Origin: an uncultured Naasia sp.
GTDB lineage: Bacteria > Actinomycetota > Actinomycetes > Actinomycetales > Microbacteriaceae
Length of the DNA: 64,000 nucleotides
Direction: 5' to 3'
Assembly (NCBI GenBank): GCA_913778905.1
Contig: CAJYYA010000012.1
Location: forward strand, 1-64,000
Shown piece by piece: positions 1 to 11,387 of the stretch. The translations under genes and the position numbers were made by a program. Numbering within the stretch: the first letter of the stretch is position 1; every line of letters starts with the position of its first letter. The notes below the pieces were generated by a model, which saw only the letters and a program-made list of their open reading frames with translations, was not told the origin of the DNA and ran no database searches.

Positions 1-21
1 AGGATCAAACTCTCCGTAAAA
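1..21 (-). rRNA. rrs: 16S rRNA, 5' end only (gene continues off the left edge)
   Basis: Reverse complement of 1-20 is TTTACGGAGAGTTTGATCCT, matching the conserved 16S 5' end. Confidence 0.9.
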
Positions 22-139
22 AAGATTTGCTAACCCAACCGGAATAAGGCCGAGCAGCGAGTTTGAAACCAGCTAAAAAGACTGTCTACTGACAATCCAA
101 ATAACCAAAGGAATCTCAAACCCCATCAAATGACGAGGC

Positions 140-190
140 CGAGGTAAATTGGCATTGACTTAGTGCACGCTGTTGAGTTCTCAAGGATCG
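140..190 (-). promoter_or_regulatory. rRNA operon leader element (boxL/boxA-like antitermination/processing region)
   Basis: Reverse complement contains CTTGAGAACTCAACAGCGTGC, a conserved element of actinobacterial rrn leaders, about 160 nt upstream of 16S. Confidence 0.6.
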
Positions 191-656
191 GACACACAAC
201 ACCCACCACCACACACAGTGCAGCAGCAGCATGAAGGCTGACATCCATTCGCGCCCCTGTGGAGCCCACCCGAAGGCGACTCTTGCCCAGTCCAACCAGA
301 CCAGACCGTGGGGCTTGTTCAGCCCCGGAGCAGCTAGGCAACTGTACGACCAGAACCCGCATCCGTCAACCGGACCAGACCCCGTCGCCACAGCGACCGA
401 TGTTCCCAACTTGACGGGCTAGAAGCTCTTCCAGCTTCCCGCTCCGTTTGGGGCAACAAGAAGAACATTACGTGCATGTTTCCAGCTGCGCAAGCCGCAG
501 AGACCCCCCGGGCGTGTCGGGGTCAAAGTTCCCGGAATGACGGCCTTCTCCGTCTCCTGGCCGGGTTGATGGCGTCGCACAGGGTGATGATTGGCCGCGC
601 GAGACCCGTCATCAGTTCCGTCGGGAAGAACGCCAGGTGCCCCCTTGACAACGAGC

Positions 657-690
657 GAAGCCCCGCACTGTTTGACAGTGCGGGGCTTCA
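657..690 (-). terminator. Intrinsic terminator-like hairpin downstream of rsfS
   Basis: Inverted repeat GAAGCCCCGCACTG-TTTGA-CAGTGCGGGGCTTC. Confidence 0.7.
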
Positions 691-712
691 TCGGTGTCCG
701 GTCGTGCTGAGA

Positions 713-1096
713 TCAGTCGCGGACCGGAGTCGGAACGGTCACGGGGACGACGGGGCAGTCCTTCCAGAGACGCTCGAGCGAGTAGTACGCGCGATCCTCT
801 TCGTGGAACACGTGGACCACCAGGTCACCGAAGTCGAGGAGAACCCATCGTCCTTCCGAGCGCCCCTCGCGACGCAGCGGCTTCGCGCCGGCCTCCGACA
901 GACGGTCTTCGATCTCATCCGCGATCGCCAACACATTGCGCTCGGTGCGTCCCGTGAGGAGCAGGAACACATCCGTGAGGGGAAGCGGCCCCGTCACGTC
1001 GAGAGCGACCGGGTCGAGCGCCCCCTTCGAGTCGGCGGCAACTGTCGCGAGCTGAGCGAGTTCTTGGGAGCGGGCGCTTGCGCCTGAGGAAGTCAT
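713..1096 (-). CDS. rsfS: Ribosomal silencing factor RsfS
   Basis: 127 aa; RsfS/Iojap-like sequence (ALDVTGPLPLTDVFLLLTGRTERNVLAIADEIEDRL ... WVLLDFGDLVVHVFHEEDRAYYSLERLW), next to nadD. Confidence 0.95.
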   Translation of the reverse strand: MTSSGASARSQELAQLATVAADSKGALDPVALDVTGPLPLTDVFLLLTGRTERNVLAIADEIEDRLSEAGAKPLRREGRSEGRWVLLDFGDLVVHVFHEEDRAYYSLERLWKDCPVVPVTVPTPVRD

Positions 1097-1107
1097 TGAG
1101 TCCTTGG

Positions 1108-2739
1108 TCAGAACCAGCCGAAGGCCAGTCCGGAGATGAAGAGACCGGCGACGATGACCGCCAGTCCCCCAGCCGTCACCGCGAGGATGACGGGAAGCGA
1201 CATGCCGCCCCCCGTTGCCGGCGTGACAACGCTGCGAGTAGAGGTGTGAGTGCTCACCGCACGGGCCGCGCGCACCGGCGCGACATCCGCGTGGTGCTCG
1301 ACCTGGCTCGCCTCGAACAGCCGATCGATCTCCGAGGAATCGAAATGATCGGACGAGGCGCCGGTCGAGGCGAGGCTGCGCGGAAGGTCGAGCGAGCCCG
1401 TGACGAGGATCTCACCGGTGCTGTTGAGCGCCTGCATGAGGTCCGGCTGGGGGTCGTTGGGCATGATGAGCGCGTTGTTCGACCCCGTCGAGGTTCCGAC
1501 GTTCCGAGACAACAGTCCGTCGAATGGGAGCGGAGCCAGCTCGTCCTCTTCTTGCGCCTGCACCGACCAGTGCCCCCTGGGAGGGGTGAAGGTCTGCTCG
1601 GCAGCGGGGGTGGGAACGAACGGCTCGGGGTCGACTGCTCGAGACGCTTGCACCGGAGTCGGTCCCGTCGCCGGCACCGACGGGGCGTCGAGACCCGCGC
1701 TGGCCTGGGCGATCAGAGCTTCGAAACCCTGCAGCCCGGTGATGGGCTCGGGCTCCGACGCGAACGGCGAGGGGACTACCGGGGGCTGACGCACGGGAGC
1801 GGAGAGCTCCTGGGCCTCGGCCTGCGCGGGCACCGGCGGGGCCGGCTCCGGCGTCTTGATCGGCCGGTTCAGAGCGACCGAAGCGGCGGGGTGTCGCAGC
1901 TGGGGGCGCGGTGACGGAGTCACCTCCACGCCGGGGCCGCGGTCCTCGGCGAGCTCCGCGCGGTCGAGGGCGGTCATCGGCGCCGTTGCCGTGTCCTCGA
2001 AAGCGGGCTTGCCGGCGAAAGGTGCACCCACGGGAGGAACCACGGGCGGCAGGATCGGGGCCGGAACGACCGGGGCTGAGGTCGTGGCACGCGCCGGAGT
2101 CGCCGGCGCGAGGTCGGCGGCACCGAACGGCGGCATGACGCCGGTCTCGCGGCGAGAACGGATCTCGCGGCGTGTCAGCGTGTGGTCGAGCTCAGCGTCG
2201 ACCTCCGGCTCCGGGGCCGCGGACCGCAGCGGGGGTGTCCGCGTCTGAGTGTGATAGTCCAGGCCCGCGACCGTCGGCTGCTGCCGCGGCTGATCCTCGG
2301 ACACGCCGGGGGCGAAGCTGCGGGGTCGGAAAGGTGCGTCGCCCGAGGCCGCCGTGCTCGGCGCCGCCGGAGCGGCGGCGGGACGCGAGCGCTGTGCCCC
2401 GTCGTAGGTCGGGATGTTGGGGCGTGCCTGCGTCGCGTAGGTCAGGGGCTCGGGCAGAGGCGCCTCATCGCGCTCCGCGACCCGGCGTCCGGACTTGCGC
2501 TCCGCTTCGCTCGCGGCGTCCGTCAGCTGCGAGGCGGCGCGACGGGAGATGTTGTCCCAGATGTTTCCCGACGCGCTCAGGTCGACCACACCGGACGGGT
2601 GCGTGCCCGCCTCGGGAGCCTCGTCGACGCCTCCGCGGCGCTCGAGGTTGCGAGCTTCGCGGCGACTACGCGGCTGGCCCGCGGCCGCGGAGCCTGAATC
2701 GCGGCGTCCCTCCGGCTGCTGTTCCTGCGACAAAGTCAT
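1108..2739 (-). CDS. Pro/Ala-rich, mostly disordered protein with C-terminal TM segment
   Basis: 543 aa low-complexity protein ending in a hydrophobic helix ([29 protein letters not shown]), overlapping nadD. Confidence 0.8.
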   Translation of the reverse strand: MTLSQEQQPEGRRDSGSAAAGQPRSRREARNLERRGGVDEAPEAGTHPSGVVDLSASGNIWDNISRRAASQLTDAASEAERKSGRRVAERDEAPLPEPLTYATQARPNIPTYDGAQRSRPAAAPAAPSTAASGDAPFRPRSFAPGVSEDQPRQQPTVAGLDYHTQTRTPPLRSAAPEPEVDAELDHTLTRREIRSRRETGVMPPFGAADLAPATPARATTSAPVVPAPILPPVVPPVGAPFAGKPAFEDTATAPMTALDRAELAEDRGPGVEVTPSPRPQLRHPAASVALNRPIKTPEPAPPVPAQAEAQELSAPVRQPPVVPSPFASEPEPITGLQGFEALIAQASAGLDAPSVPATGPTPVQASRAVDPEPFVPTPAAEQTFTPPRGHWSVQAQEEDELAPLPFDGLLSRNVGTSTGSNNALIMPNDPQPDLMQALNSTGEILVTGSLDLPRSLASTGASSDHFDSSEIDRLFEASQVEHHADVAPVRAARAVSTHTSTRSVVTPATGGGMSLPVILAVTAGGLAVIVAGLFISGLAFGWF

Positions 2740-3344
2740 TTACCACTCCGATACAAGTCATGCTTGGAGATGTATTGCACGACGCCGTCTGGAACGAGGT
2801 ACCACACAGGGGACCCGTTGCTCACCCGCCCCCTGCAATCAGTGGATGAGATGGCCAGCGCCGGAATTTCCAGCCAGCTTACGTGCCCCTTCGGCAATTC
2901 AGAAACGGACACGACGTGCCCGGGACGGCTGACCGCCACGAAGTGAGCGAGCTCCCAGAGCCCGTCCAAGTCCTTCCAGGACACGATCTGCTTGATCGCG
3001 TCGGCACCTGTGATGAAGAACAGATCGGCGTCGGGATGCTGCGCGGTGAGATCTCTCAACGTGTCGATCGTGTACGTGGGACCGTCCCGGTCGATGTCGA
3101 CACGGGAGACGGTGAAGCGCGGGTTCGATGCGGTGGCGACGACCGTCATCAGGTAACGATGCTCGGCCGGCGTGACGACCCTTTTCTGCCACGGCTGCCC
3201 CGTGGGGACGAAGATGACCTCGTCCAGATCGAACGACTGCGCGACCTCGCTGGCGGCCACCAGGTGACCGTTGTGGATCGGGTCGAACGTTCCACCCATG
3301 ACGCCGAGGCGCCGACGGGTGGTCCGTGCAGGGAGGCTGGTCAC
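2736..3344 (-). CDS. nadD: Nicotinate-nucleotide adenylyltransferase
   Basis: [21 protein letters not shown] nucleotidyltransferase motif; [11 protein letters not shown]-terminal motif. Confidence 0.95.
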   Translation of the reverse strand: MTSLPARTTRRRLGVMGGTFDPIHNGHLVAASEVAQSFDLDEVIFVPTGQPWQKRVVTPAEHRYLMTVVATASNPRFTVSRVDIDRDGPTYTIDTLRDLTAQHPDADLFFITGADAIKQIVSWKDLDGLWELAHFVAVSRPGHVVSVSELPKGHVSWLEIPALAISSTDCRGRVSNGSPVWYLVPDGVVQYISKHDLYRSGK

Positions 3345-3565
3345 GCTCCGTGCGCGCCGCCGTGACCCGAACCGTCGCCGCCACGCGAGCCGGAGACCTG
3401 CGAGTGGCGGTTGGCCACGTCGCGGTAGCTCCAGACCACCGTACCGAGGGCCGCGAAGACGATGAGGGCGATGACGCCGAACATGAAGCTCGGCATCGGC
3501 AGCTCGTGGTGGCCGGCCTCTGCGGCGGCGGCCAGATAGGTGAGCGGCAGCGACATGTTCGTCAT
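3341..3565 (-). CDS. Small membrane protein of unknown function
   Basis: 74 aa, one TM segment, 4-bp overlap with nadD. Confidence 0.7.
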   Translation of the reverse strand: MTNMSLPLTYLAAAAEAGHHELPMPSFMFGVIALIVFAALGTVVWSYRDVANRHSQVSGSRGGDGSGHGGAHGA

Positions 3566-3650
3566 CCTTCTTCGTTCGTGACGGCCCCGGTGACCCGGTT
3601 CCGATGCGACAGTCTACCGGGGGCGGGAGCGCCCGCGCCGAAGCACGCGA

Positions 3651-4916
3651 TCAACCTCGGATCTGGCCGTTGCCGCGGACGAGCCACTTGGTGCTGGTGA
3701 GCTCGGGAAGTCCCATGGGCCCCCGCGCGTGGAGCTTCTGAGTCGAGATGCCGACCTCGGCACCGAATCCGAACTCGCCCCCGTCGGTGAACCGGGTCGA
3801 CGCATTGACCATGACCACCGCGGAGTCGACGCGGGCGAGGAACTCCTCGGCCGCGGCATAGTCGCGGGTGATGATCGTCTCGGTGTGGTGGGTCGAATAG
3901 GCCTCGATGTGCTCGACCGCCTCGTCCAGCGAGGCGACGATCTTCACAGCGAGGTCGAGGGACCCGTACTCCGCGTGCCAGTCGTCTTCCGTGGCCTCGA
4001 CGCTGTCCGGGAATGCCGCCCGAACGGCGGGATCTCCGTGCAGCGTCACGCCCGACGCACGGAGCTTCCGGAGTACGGGGACGAGGACCCGATCGACCGC
4101 CGCGCGGTGCACGAGGAGCGTCTCGAGCGTGTTGCACACGCTCGTCCTCTGCGTCTTCGCGTTGTGGACGATCTCCTCAGCGAGCTCCAGGTCGGCCGAC
4201 TCATCGATGAAGGCGTGCACCACACCGGCGCCCGTCTCGATCACCGGGACCGTCGACTCGGCCACGACGGTGTTGATCAGGGCCGCGCTCCCGCGCGGGA
4301 TGAGCACGTCGACGAAACCCCGCGCACGCATGAGAGCCTTGGCGCCGTCACGACCGAACTCGTCGATGGTCTGAACCGCCTCGCGAGGCAGACCCACCGA
4401 GGCGAGGGCGTCCTGGATGACCTCCACGAGCACTCGGTTCGAATTCTCCGCGGCGGAGCCGCCACGCAGAACGACGGCGTTGCCGCTCTTCAGAGCGAGC
4501 GCGGCGATGTCGATGGTGACGTTCGGCCGCGCTTCGTAGATGGCGCCGACGACGCCGAACGGCACGCGAACCTGACTGATCTTGAGTCCGTTGGGGAGGG
4601 TGCGACCCCGCACGGTCTCCCCCACCGGGTCCACGAGGCCCGTGATGTCGACGACGGCCCGGGCCAGCCCTTCCAGACGGGTCTCGTCGAGGCGCAGGCG
4701 GTCCTGCAGCCCCTCGGATACGCCGTTCTCGCGCGCCGCGACGAGGTCGAGTCGGTTCGCCGCGATGACATCGGCCGAGGACCGGACCAGGTTCTCCGCG
4801 ATGGCGCGAAGCGCCGCGTCCTTGTTCTCGGTCGGCACCGTGGCCAGTACTCGCGATGCGGAACGAGCGGCTACCAGCTTGTCATCGAGGGAGGACGGGG
4901 CGGTGATGGTCGACAT
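3651..4916 (-). CDS. proA: Glutamate-5-semialdehyde dehydrogenase (gamma-glutamyl phosphate reductase)
   Basis: 421 aa ProA sequence, adjacent to proB. Confidence 0.95.
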   Translation of the reverse strand: MSTITAPSSLDDKLVAARSASRVLATVPTENKDAALRAIAENLVRSSADVIAANRLDLVAARENGVSEGLQDRLRLDETRLEGLARAVVDITGLVDPVGETVRGRTLPNGLKISQVRVPFGVVGAIYEARPNVTIDIAALALKSGNAVVLRGGSAAENSNRVLVEVIQDALASVGLPREAVQTIDEFGRDGAKALMRARGFVDVLIPRGSAALINTVVAESTVPVIETGAGVVHAFIDESADLELAEEIVHNAKTQRTSVCNTLETLLVHRAAVDRVLVPVLRKLRASGVTLHGDPAVRAAFPDSVEATEDDWHAEYGSLDLAVKIVASLDEAVEHIEAYSTHHTETIITRDYAAAEEFLARVDSAVVMVNASTRFTDGGEFGFGAEVGISTQKLHARGPMGLPELTSTKWLVRGNGQIRG

Positions 4917-4919
4917 GGA

Positions 4920-5726
4920 TCAGGATTCTAGGTCCGACAGCGCCTCCGGCGCCGCGTCGAACCACGTTCCGATCCCTTCCGCGCCTCGCAGCGCCTCTTC
5001 TGCTTGCGCCGCCGAGGTGAGGAGGACCCCCGCCCCGGAATCGGCGGCGAGCCGAGCCGCCGCGACCTTGGTGATCGCACCGCCGGTTCCGACACCGGTT
5101 CCGACGGAGCCGACCACGATCCCGTCGAGGGGATCGCCGTAGGGCACGTGATCGACGCGCTCGGCGCCCGGCTCGAGTGGAGGCTTCGTGTAGAGCGCAT
5201 CCACGTCGCTCAGGAGGACCAGCAGATCGGCACCCACGAGTGACGAGACGAGAGCGGCGAGCCGGTCGTTGTCGCCGAAACGGATCTCGTGGGTCGCGAC
5301 GGTGTCGTTCTCATTGACGATCGGCAGGATCCGCAGCTCGAGCAGCTTGTCGATTGCGCGGACCGCGTTCTGACGGTGGGTCGGGTTCTCGAGATCGCCC
5401 GCGGTGAGAAGGACTTGAGCCGCCGCGATGCGGAAGGGGCGCAGCGCCTCCTGGTAACGGAAGATGAGTGCGTTCTGACCGACTGCCGCGGCCGCCTGCT
5501 GGGTCGCGAGGTCGGTCGGCCGGGTCTCGAGACCGAGGAACGGCATCCCCGTCGAGATCGCTCCCGACGAGACCAGCAGGATCTCGGCGCCGCGCGAATG
5601 CGCCGCGGCGAGGGCTGCGACGAGCGGAGCGATCCGCCCGGCGTTGTCACCGCTGATGGAGGACGACCCGACTTTGACGACGATGCGACGGGCGGCGTGC
5701 GCCGTGGCACGCGTGACCCGGGTCAT
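4920..5726 (-). CDS. proB: Glutamate 5-kinase
   Basis: [13 protein letters not shown] ... [25 protein letters not shown], typical ProB. Confidence 0.95.
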   Translation of the reverse strand: MTRVTRATAHAARRIVVKVGSSSISGDNAGRIAPLVAALAAAHSRGAEILLVSSGAISTGMPFLGLETRPTDLATQQAAAAVGQNALIFRYQEALRPFRIAAAQVLLTAGDLENPTHRQNAVRAIDKLLELRILPIVNENDTVATHEIRFGDNDRLAALVSSLVGADLLVLLSDVDALYTKPPLEPGAERVDHVPYGDPLDGIVVGSVGTGVGTGGAITKVAAARLAADSGAGVLLTSAAQAEEALRGAEGIGTWFDAAPEALSDLES

Positions 5727-7315
5727 CGAGCGTCGTCCTGGTCGGCGTCCGTCTCGCCACCCAGCGGAGCCGGTCCGGCTGTCGTCTCGTCCTCATCGTC
5801 GCGCCAGAGCCCTGCCTCGCGCTCTCGCTGGAGCTCGGCACGCGCCTCGGCCTTGGCGTCCATACGGTCGAAGTAGTTCTCGCGGCGCTCGTTGCGGGTG
5901 AGGCGACGGTTGTCGTCGAGGCGGGCATCCGTTCCGCGAGGGCTCGTGATGAGCTCCGCCGCGCTCGTCAGCGTGGGCTCCCAGTCGAACGTGACCCCGA
6001 GGATGACCACGGTGCTTCCGGGGACCGCACCGGCCTTGAAGAGTGCGTTCTCCACGCCGAGCGCAGCGAGACGATCGGCCAGGTAGCCCACGGCCTCGTC
6101 GTTGTTGAAGTCGGTCTGGTGGACCCAGCGCTCGGGCTTGGCGCCGCTGATGCGGAACACCGCTCCCCCGCTGCCGCCCTCGTTGCGGACCGTGTACTCG
6201 GCTTCGTCTACGGCGCGCGGACGGAGGATGATGCGGGGCTTGGCGGGCGGCTCGGCACTGCGTGCCTCGGCGACGACGCCGGCGAGGGCGTAGTTCAGTT
6301 CGCGGAGCCCGGCCCGGCTCACGGTCGAGATCTCGAAGACGCGGTAGCCGCGGGCTTCGAGATCGGCACGCACGAACTCGGCGAGTTCGAGGGCCTCAGG
6401 GACGTCGACCTTGTTGAGCGCGACGAGCTGGGGACGCTCGAGAAGCGGAATCTGTCCCTCGGGAACCGGGTAGGCACCCAGCTCGCCGAGGATGACGTCG
6501 AGATCCGAGAGCGGATCGCGGCCCGGATCGAGAGTGGCGCAGTCGAGGACGTGGAGCAGTGCCGTGCAGCGTTCCACGTGACGCAGGAACTCGAGCCCGA
6601 GTCCCTTGCCTTCGCTCGCTCCCTCGATGAGACCGGGGACGTCGGCGATCGTGTATCGCGTCTCCCCCGCCTCGACGACCCCGAGATTGGGCTGGAGAGT
6701 GGTGAAGGGGTAGTCGGCGATCTTGGGCCGCGCGGCGGACATCGCCGCGATCAGGCTCGACTTGCCGGCGGACGGGTAGCCGACGAGCGCGACATCGGCG
6801 ACGGTCTTCAGCTCGAGCTGGACGTCGCCCTCCCACCCGGGCGTACCGAGGAGCGCGAAGCCGGGCGCCTTGCGCTTCGTCGTCGCCAGTGCGGCGTTGC
6901 CGAGACCGCCTTGGCCGCCGGGCGCGACGACGATGCGCATCCCCGGCTCCGTCAGATCGGCGAGCTCGGTGCCGTCGGCGTCCTTCACGACCGTCCCGAC
7001 GGGGACCATCAGCTCGAGGTTCTCGCCCGTCGTCCCCGCACGGTGGTCGCCCATGCCGGGGCCGCCGTTCTGCGACGAACGGTGAGGGCCGCGGTGGTAG
7101 GCGAGCAGCGTGGTGGTCTGCTGATCCGCGACGATGATGATGTCGCCGCCGTGACCGCCGTTGCCGCCGTCGGGCCCCGCGAGGGGCTTGAACTTCTCGC
7201 GCTTGACCGAGACGCACCCGTTGCCACCGTGACCGGAGCGCAGGTGGAGGGTGACGTGATCGACGAAGGTGGCGACCATGGGGTCCTCCTCGAGCTGCAC
7301 CGGGGTGTTGGACAC
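5723..7315 (-). CDS. obg: GTPase Obg/CgtA (start may lie inside at MVATFVDHV)
   Basis: Gly-rich Obg fold ([26 protein letters not shown]), [12 protein letters not shown]-loop, OCT domain. Confidence 0.95.
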   Translation of the reverse strand: MSNTPVQLEEDPMVATFVDHVTLHLRSGHGGNGCVSVKREKFKPLAGPDGGNGGHGGDIIIVADQQTTTLLAYHRGPHRSSQNGGPGMGDHRAGTTGENLELMVPVGTVVKDADGTELADLTEPGMRIVVAPGGQGGLGNAALATTKRKAPGFALLGTPGWEGDVQLELKTVADVALVGYPSAGKSSLIAAMSAARPKIADYPFTTLQPNLGVVEAGETRYTIADVPGLIEGASEGKGLGLEFLRHVERCTALLHVLDCATLDPGRDPLSDLDVILGELGAYPVPEGQIPLLERPQLVALNKVDVPEALELAEFVRADLEARGYRVFEISTVSRAGLRELNYALAGVVAEARSAEPPAKPRIILRPRAVDEAEYTVRNEGGSGGAVFRISGAKPERWVHQTDFNNDEAVGYLADRLAALGVENALFKAGAVPGSTVVILGVTFDWEPTLTSAAELITSPRGTDARLDDNRRLTRNERRENYFDRMDAKAEARAELQREREAGLWRDDEDETTAGPAPLGGETDADQDDAR

Positions 7316-7410
7316 GCAGCCGGCGATGGGGTGGATGGGTGGAAAAACGAAATGGGCGAGCCGACCGGCCCGCCCATCCGTATGACCTCTCGACCTGCGA
7401 GAGGTGGGAA

Positions 7411-7671
7411 CTACTCGGCAGCTGCCGCCACGATGTTGACGACCTTGCGGCCGCCCTTCGCACCGAACTCGACCGATCCGGCCGACAGGGCGAACAGAGT
7501 GTCGTCGCCGCCACGGCCGACGTTCACGCCGGGGTGGAAGTGGGTGCCGCGCTGGCGGACGATGATCTCGCCAGCCTTGACGACCTGGCCGCCGAAGCGC
7601 TTGACGCCGAGGCGCTGCGCGTTGGAGTCGCGACCGTTACGGGTGGAGCTTGCGCCCTTTTTGTGTGCCAT
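7411..7671 (-). CDS. rpmA: 50S ribosomal protein L27
   Basis: [28 protein letters not shown]; start corrected from the longer track ORF. Confidence 0.97.
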   Translation of the reverse strand: MAHKKGASSTRNGRDSNAQRLGVKRFGGQVVKAGEIIVRQRGTHFHPGVNVGRGGDDTLFALSAGSVEFGAKGGRKVVNIVAAAAE

Positions 7672-7693
7672 GTCTTGAGGTCTCCTTCGCGGC

Positions 7694-8002
7694 TTACTTG
7701 ATGCCGGTGATCTTGACGCGCGTGAGCTCCTGACGGTGGCCCTGGCGCTTCTTGTAGCCGGTCTTGTTCTTGAACTTCTGGATGACGATCTTCTTGCCGC
7801 GGAGGTCACCGAGGACCTCGGCGGTCACGACGACCTTCGACAGCGCGTCGGCGCCGTGGGTGATGTTGTCACCGTCGACCAGCAGCACCGGCGCGAGCTG
7901 GACGTTGCCGTTCTCGTCGGCCTTGATGCGGTCGAGCGTGACGACAGTCCCGACTTCGACCTTCTCCTGACGCCCTCCGGCGCGCACAATCGCGTAAACC
8001 AC
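7694..8002 (-). CDS. rplU: 50S ribosomal protein L21
   Basis: [26 protein letters not shown], upstream of rpmA. Confidence 0.97.
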   Translation of the reverse strand: MVYAIVRAGGRQEKVEVGTVVTLDRIKADENGNVQLAPVLLVDGDNITHGADALSKVVVTAEVLGDLRGKKIVIQKFKNKTGYKKRQGHRQELTRVKITGIK

Positions 8003-8175
8003 TTGCTAGCCAATCTGTTAGTTGTCCGCGCACAGCTCGTGACGAGCCGTAGCGGCGAAGATCCGGTGCGGGCAGGGCCGCGCACACCGACGGTCAAGAC
8101 TACCGGATGGATCCGGCACCGGCAACCAAGAGGGTTCCCTCCGCGCGTCGCGCCTGCGGTGCGACACTGACTCAC

Positions 8176-8469
8176 GTGACCGTCCTCGTCGACAACCCCA
8201 TCTGGCCCGCCCACGGAACACTTTGGGCGCACCTGGTGAGCGACGAATCCCTCGACGAGCTCCACGCCTTCGCCCGGAGGACGAACCTCCCGCCGCGCAG
8301 TTTCGACCTCGACCATTACGACGTCCCCGCCGACCGCGTCGCCGAGCTCGTCGCCGCGGGGGCGGAGGCCGTGACCGGTGGCGACCTCGTGCGACGCCTC
8401 CGTGCGAGCGGCCTCCGCATCACGGCGCGTCAACGCCGAGAGGCCGGCCGGGACGGCAGCTCTCGCTGA
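8176..8469 (+). CDS. DUF4031 domain protein
   Basis: VTVLVDNPIWPAHGTLWAHLVSDESLDELHAFARR; GTG start at 8176. Confidence 0.8.
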   Translation: MTVLVDNPIWPAHGTLWAHLVSDESLDELHAFARRTNLPPRSFDLDHYDVPADRVAELVAAGAEAVTGGDLVRRLRASGLRITARQRREAGRDGSSR

Positions 8470-8504
8470 CGACACGACCGGCCTCCCGGACGGCAGTGGG
8501 GCGA

Positions 8505-11012
8505 CTACTCGGCGGACGACCCACCGGGGGTGGCCGTCTCGCCGGCGGTCAACGCCCCCGTGCTGACGCGGCGGCTGCGAGAGCGGCCCTGGCCGGGCTT
8601 CTTGGGCTCGGGAAGCGCCTGCAGCACATCGGACAGAAGCGATTCGGCATCCGGGGCGACGCGACGCACCGGCGGCTGCGCGATCTCCGGCAGGTCGATG
8701 ACCTTCTCGGGCAGGACGATGATCGGCTCCGCCTTGGCCGCGGTGCTCTGCCCCTGAGCGGGACCACCCTGAGCCGACGCGGCACGACGCGGCCGACGAG
8801 CGGGACGCTCGTCCGACTTCTCGGCCGGCGAGTCGGCCGAGGCAGCGGGCAGCGGCTCGGGCAGCACGATCTCGATGGTCTCGCTGGTCTCGGTCTTCTC
8901 GACGACTCGCACCTCGACATCGTCGCGGTGCAGCGTGCTCTTCGCGATCATCGCGAGAGCGTTCTTGGCGCCGTCCGTGATCTCGTGGGTGCTTCCCGTC
9001 TGCTGGCGCGGCGGCGTCGACTGCACGGGCTTGCTCCGGCGGCGCGGCTCGGGCTTCGAGTCGGTCTGGCGGGGAGCGTCCGCCATGCTCTCCGCGAGGC
9101 CGAGACCCAGCTTCTTGCGCGTCATCTGCACGAGGCCCAGCGACGTCACCTCGGCGACCTGATGCTTGGTGCGGTCGCGGCTCAAGCACTCGACGAGGCG
9201 ACGGAGAACGAGATCGCGGTTGTTCTCGAGGACCATGTCGATGAAGTCGATGACGATGATGCCGCCGATGTCGCGCAGGCGCAGCTGGCGGACGATCTCC
9301 TCGGCCGCCTCGAGGTTGTTCTTGGTGACCGTCTCCTCGAGATTGCCGCCGGAACCGACGAACTTGCCCGTGTTGACGTCGACGACCGTCATGGCCTCGG
9401 TGCGGTCGATCACGAGGGATCCGCCCGACGGCAACCAGACCTTGCGGTCGAGCGCCTTGTCGATCTGCTCCTGGATGCGGAAGCTCGAGAACACGTCGCC
9501 GTCGCCCGACCAGGACTCGACGCGATCGAGCAGGTCGGGGGCTACCGAGGTCAGGTACGACTCGATGGTGGTGCGCGCGTCGGAGCCCGCGATGACGAGT
9601 TTCGAGAAGTCTTCGTTGAAGACGTCCCGGATGATCTTGACCAGCAGGTCGGGCTCGCTGTGCAGCAGGGCCGGGGCGTTGGCCTTCTCGAGCTGCTCGC
9701 TGATGTGCTGCCACTGGCTCGTGAGTCGCGTGACGTCGCGCGTCAGCTGCTCCTCGGTCGCACCCTCCGCGGCGGTGCGCACGATGACGCCCACGCCCTC
9801 CGGGAGGACCTCCTTGAGGATCTTCTTCAGGCGCGCGCGTTCGGTATCCGGCAGCTTGCGAGAGATGCCGTTCATCGATCCACCGGGCACGTAGACGAGA
9901 TAGCGCCCGGGCAGGGAGATCTGGCTCGTGAGGCGGGCACCCTTGTGGCCCACCGGGTCCTTGGTCACCTGCACCAGGACGCGATCGCCGGGCTTGAGCG
10001 CCAGCTCGATACGGCGGGGCTGGTTCTTCTCCCCCGCCTCGGCGGCGGCCTCCCAGTCGACCTCGCCCGAGTAGAGCACGGCGTTGCGCCCGCGGCCGAT
10101 GTCCACGAACGCCGCCTCCATGCTGGGCAGGACGTTCTGGACCTTGCCCAGGTAGACGTTGCCGATGAGCGACGCGTTCTGCGCCTTCGCGACGTAGTGC
10201 TCGGCGAGGACGCTGTCCTCGAGGACGCCGATCTCGATGCGCTGGTCCGCGCTGCGAACGACCATGACTCGGTCGACGGACTCACGGCGAGCGAGGAACT
10301 CCGCCTCCGTGACGACGGTACGGCGCCGTCCGGCGTCGCGGCCGTCGCGCCGGCGCTGCTTCTTCGCCTCCAGGCGGGTCGATCCCTTGATGCGCTGAGG
10401 CTCGGTGATGGGAGCGGGGGCGACGCGTTCGCGCGGCTCACGCGGCTCGCGCTGAATCGTGGCGGTCTCGCCGTCGCCGCTTGAGCGGCGACGTGAGCGA
10501 CGGCGGCTCGACGCCGTGCCGCGCGTGCTGTCGTCCTCATCCTCGTCGTCGAAGGCGTCGTCGCTGCGCGGCTGGCCACCGCCCGAGAAGGTGAAGACCG
10601 GCGGGGCCTGGAAGAGCGGGATGAGAGGAGAGACGGGCGGGGCCGGAGCCGCTTCCGGCTCCTCCGCGACCGCCTGGGACGCGAGCATCCGGGGCGTGGA
10701 GGTCTCATCGCTCAGGTCGAGCGCCTCGGAGTCGATGAGGGCGGGATCGGTGGGCGCGGGGGCCTCCGCGGCAACCTGCTCGACGACGGCCTCGACCTGA
10801 ACCTGTTCGGGCTCAGGGCCCTGCTCCTCCTGGACCGGGGCGGCGTCAGGCAGCACGGGAGGGACGACGGCCTGTGTCGCCGAGCTCTCGACCGCCGTGC
10901 GGGCGCTGCGGGGCGCACGGCCCAGCACGCTCTCGCGGAACGAGCGTCGTCGCTTGGGCTTCTCCTCTTCGCGCTCTCCGGAACCGTTGTGTGTCGTGTT
11001 GTTCTCCACCAT
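8505..11012 (-). CDS. rne: Ribonuclease E/G family protein
   Basis: S1 domain and RNase E catalytic region (IGNVYLGKVQNVLPSMEAAFVDIGRGRNAVLY; VVDVNTGKFVG; GGIIVIDFIDM) with charged disordered N- and C-terminal extensions; start taken as MVENNTTHNG. Confidence 0.93.
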   Translation of the reverse strand: MVENNTTHNGSGEREEEKPKRRRSFRESVLGRAPRSARTAVESSATQAVVPPVLPDAAPVQEEQGPEPEQVQVEAVVEQVAAEAPAPTDPALIDSEALDLSDETSTPRMLASQAVAEEPEAAPAPPVSPLIPLFQAPPVFTFSGGGQPRSDDAFDDEDEDDSTRGTASSRRRSRRRSSGDGETATIQREPREPRERVAPAPITEPQRIKGSTRLEAKKQRRRDGRDAGRRRTVVTEAEFLARRESVDRVMVVRSADQRIEIGVLEDSVLAEHYVAKAQNASLIGNVYLGKVQNVLPSMEAAFVDIGRGRNAVLYSGEVDWEAAAEAGEKNQPRRIELALKPGDRVLVQVTKDPVGHKGARLTSQISLPGRYLVYVPGGSMNGISRKLPDTERARLKKILKEVLPEGVGVIVRTAAEGATEEQLTRDVTRLTSQWQHISEQLEKANAPALLHSEPDLLVKIIRDVFNEDFSKLVIAGSDARTTIESYLTSVAPDLLDRVESWSGDGDVFSSFRIQEQIDKALDRKVWLPSGGSLVIDRTEAMTVVDVNTGKFVGSGGNLEETVTKNNLEAAEEIVRQLRLRDIGGIIVIDFIDMVLENNRDLVLRRLVECLSRDRTKHQVAEVTSLGLVQMTRKKLGLGLAESMADAPRQTDSKPEPRRRSKPVQSTPPRQQTGSTHEITDGAKNALAMIAKSTLHRDDVEVRVVEKTETSETIEIVLPEPLPAASADSPAEKSDERPARRPRRAASAQGGPAQGQSTAAKAEPIIVLPEKVIDLPEIAQPPVRRVAPDAESLLSDVLQALPEPKKPGQGRSRSRRVSTGALTAGETATPGGSSAE

Positions 11013-11387
11013 CGCTGGTGCACTCCTCGTGGAGGAGCGGCTGCTGAGCCGCTCCGTCCGAAACTTGTCGGTGGACTGCTCCACCTGATCCTGTGGTCTC
11101 GCCCGTGCCGAGTCCGGCCGGGCTGCAGACGCCGGTGGCATCCGCTCACGTGGTCGCCATCTGCGGCGCTCACGCTCCGGGCCCGCCTGGGCGACCCCGG
11201 TGAAAAGTCTTCCGTCGCCTCCGTGTGGGTGGCGATAGCGCCTCGATTATCGCACGCCGCGCATCACCCGCCACTGGATGCCGCGCTGACGGGCGGGAAC
11301 ACCGTCCGCGTCGAAGGACTTACGACTTGAGTATGAGAGAGGGCCCATCGCCCCTTCTACGGGCTATCGAAATGGGATGATTCAGCA

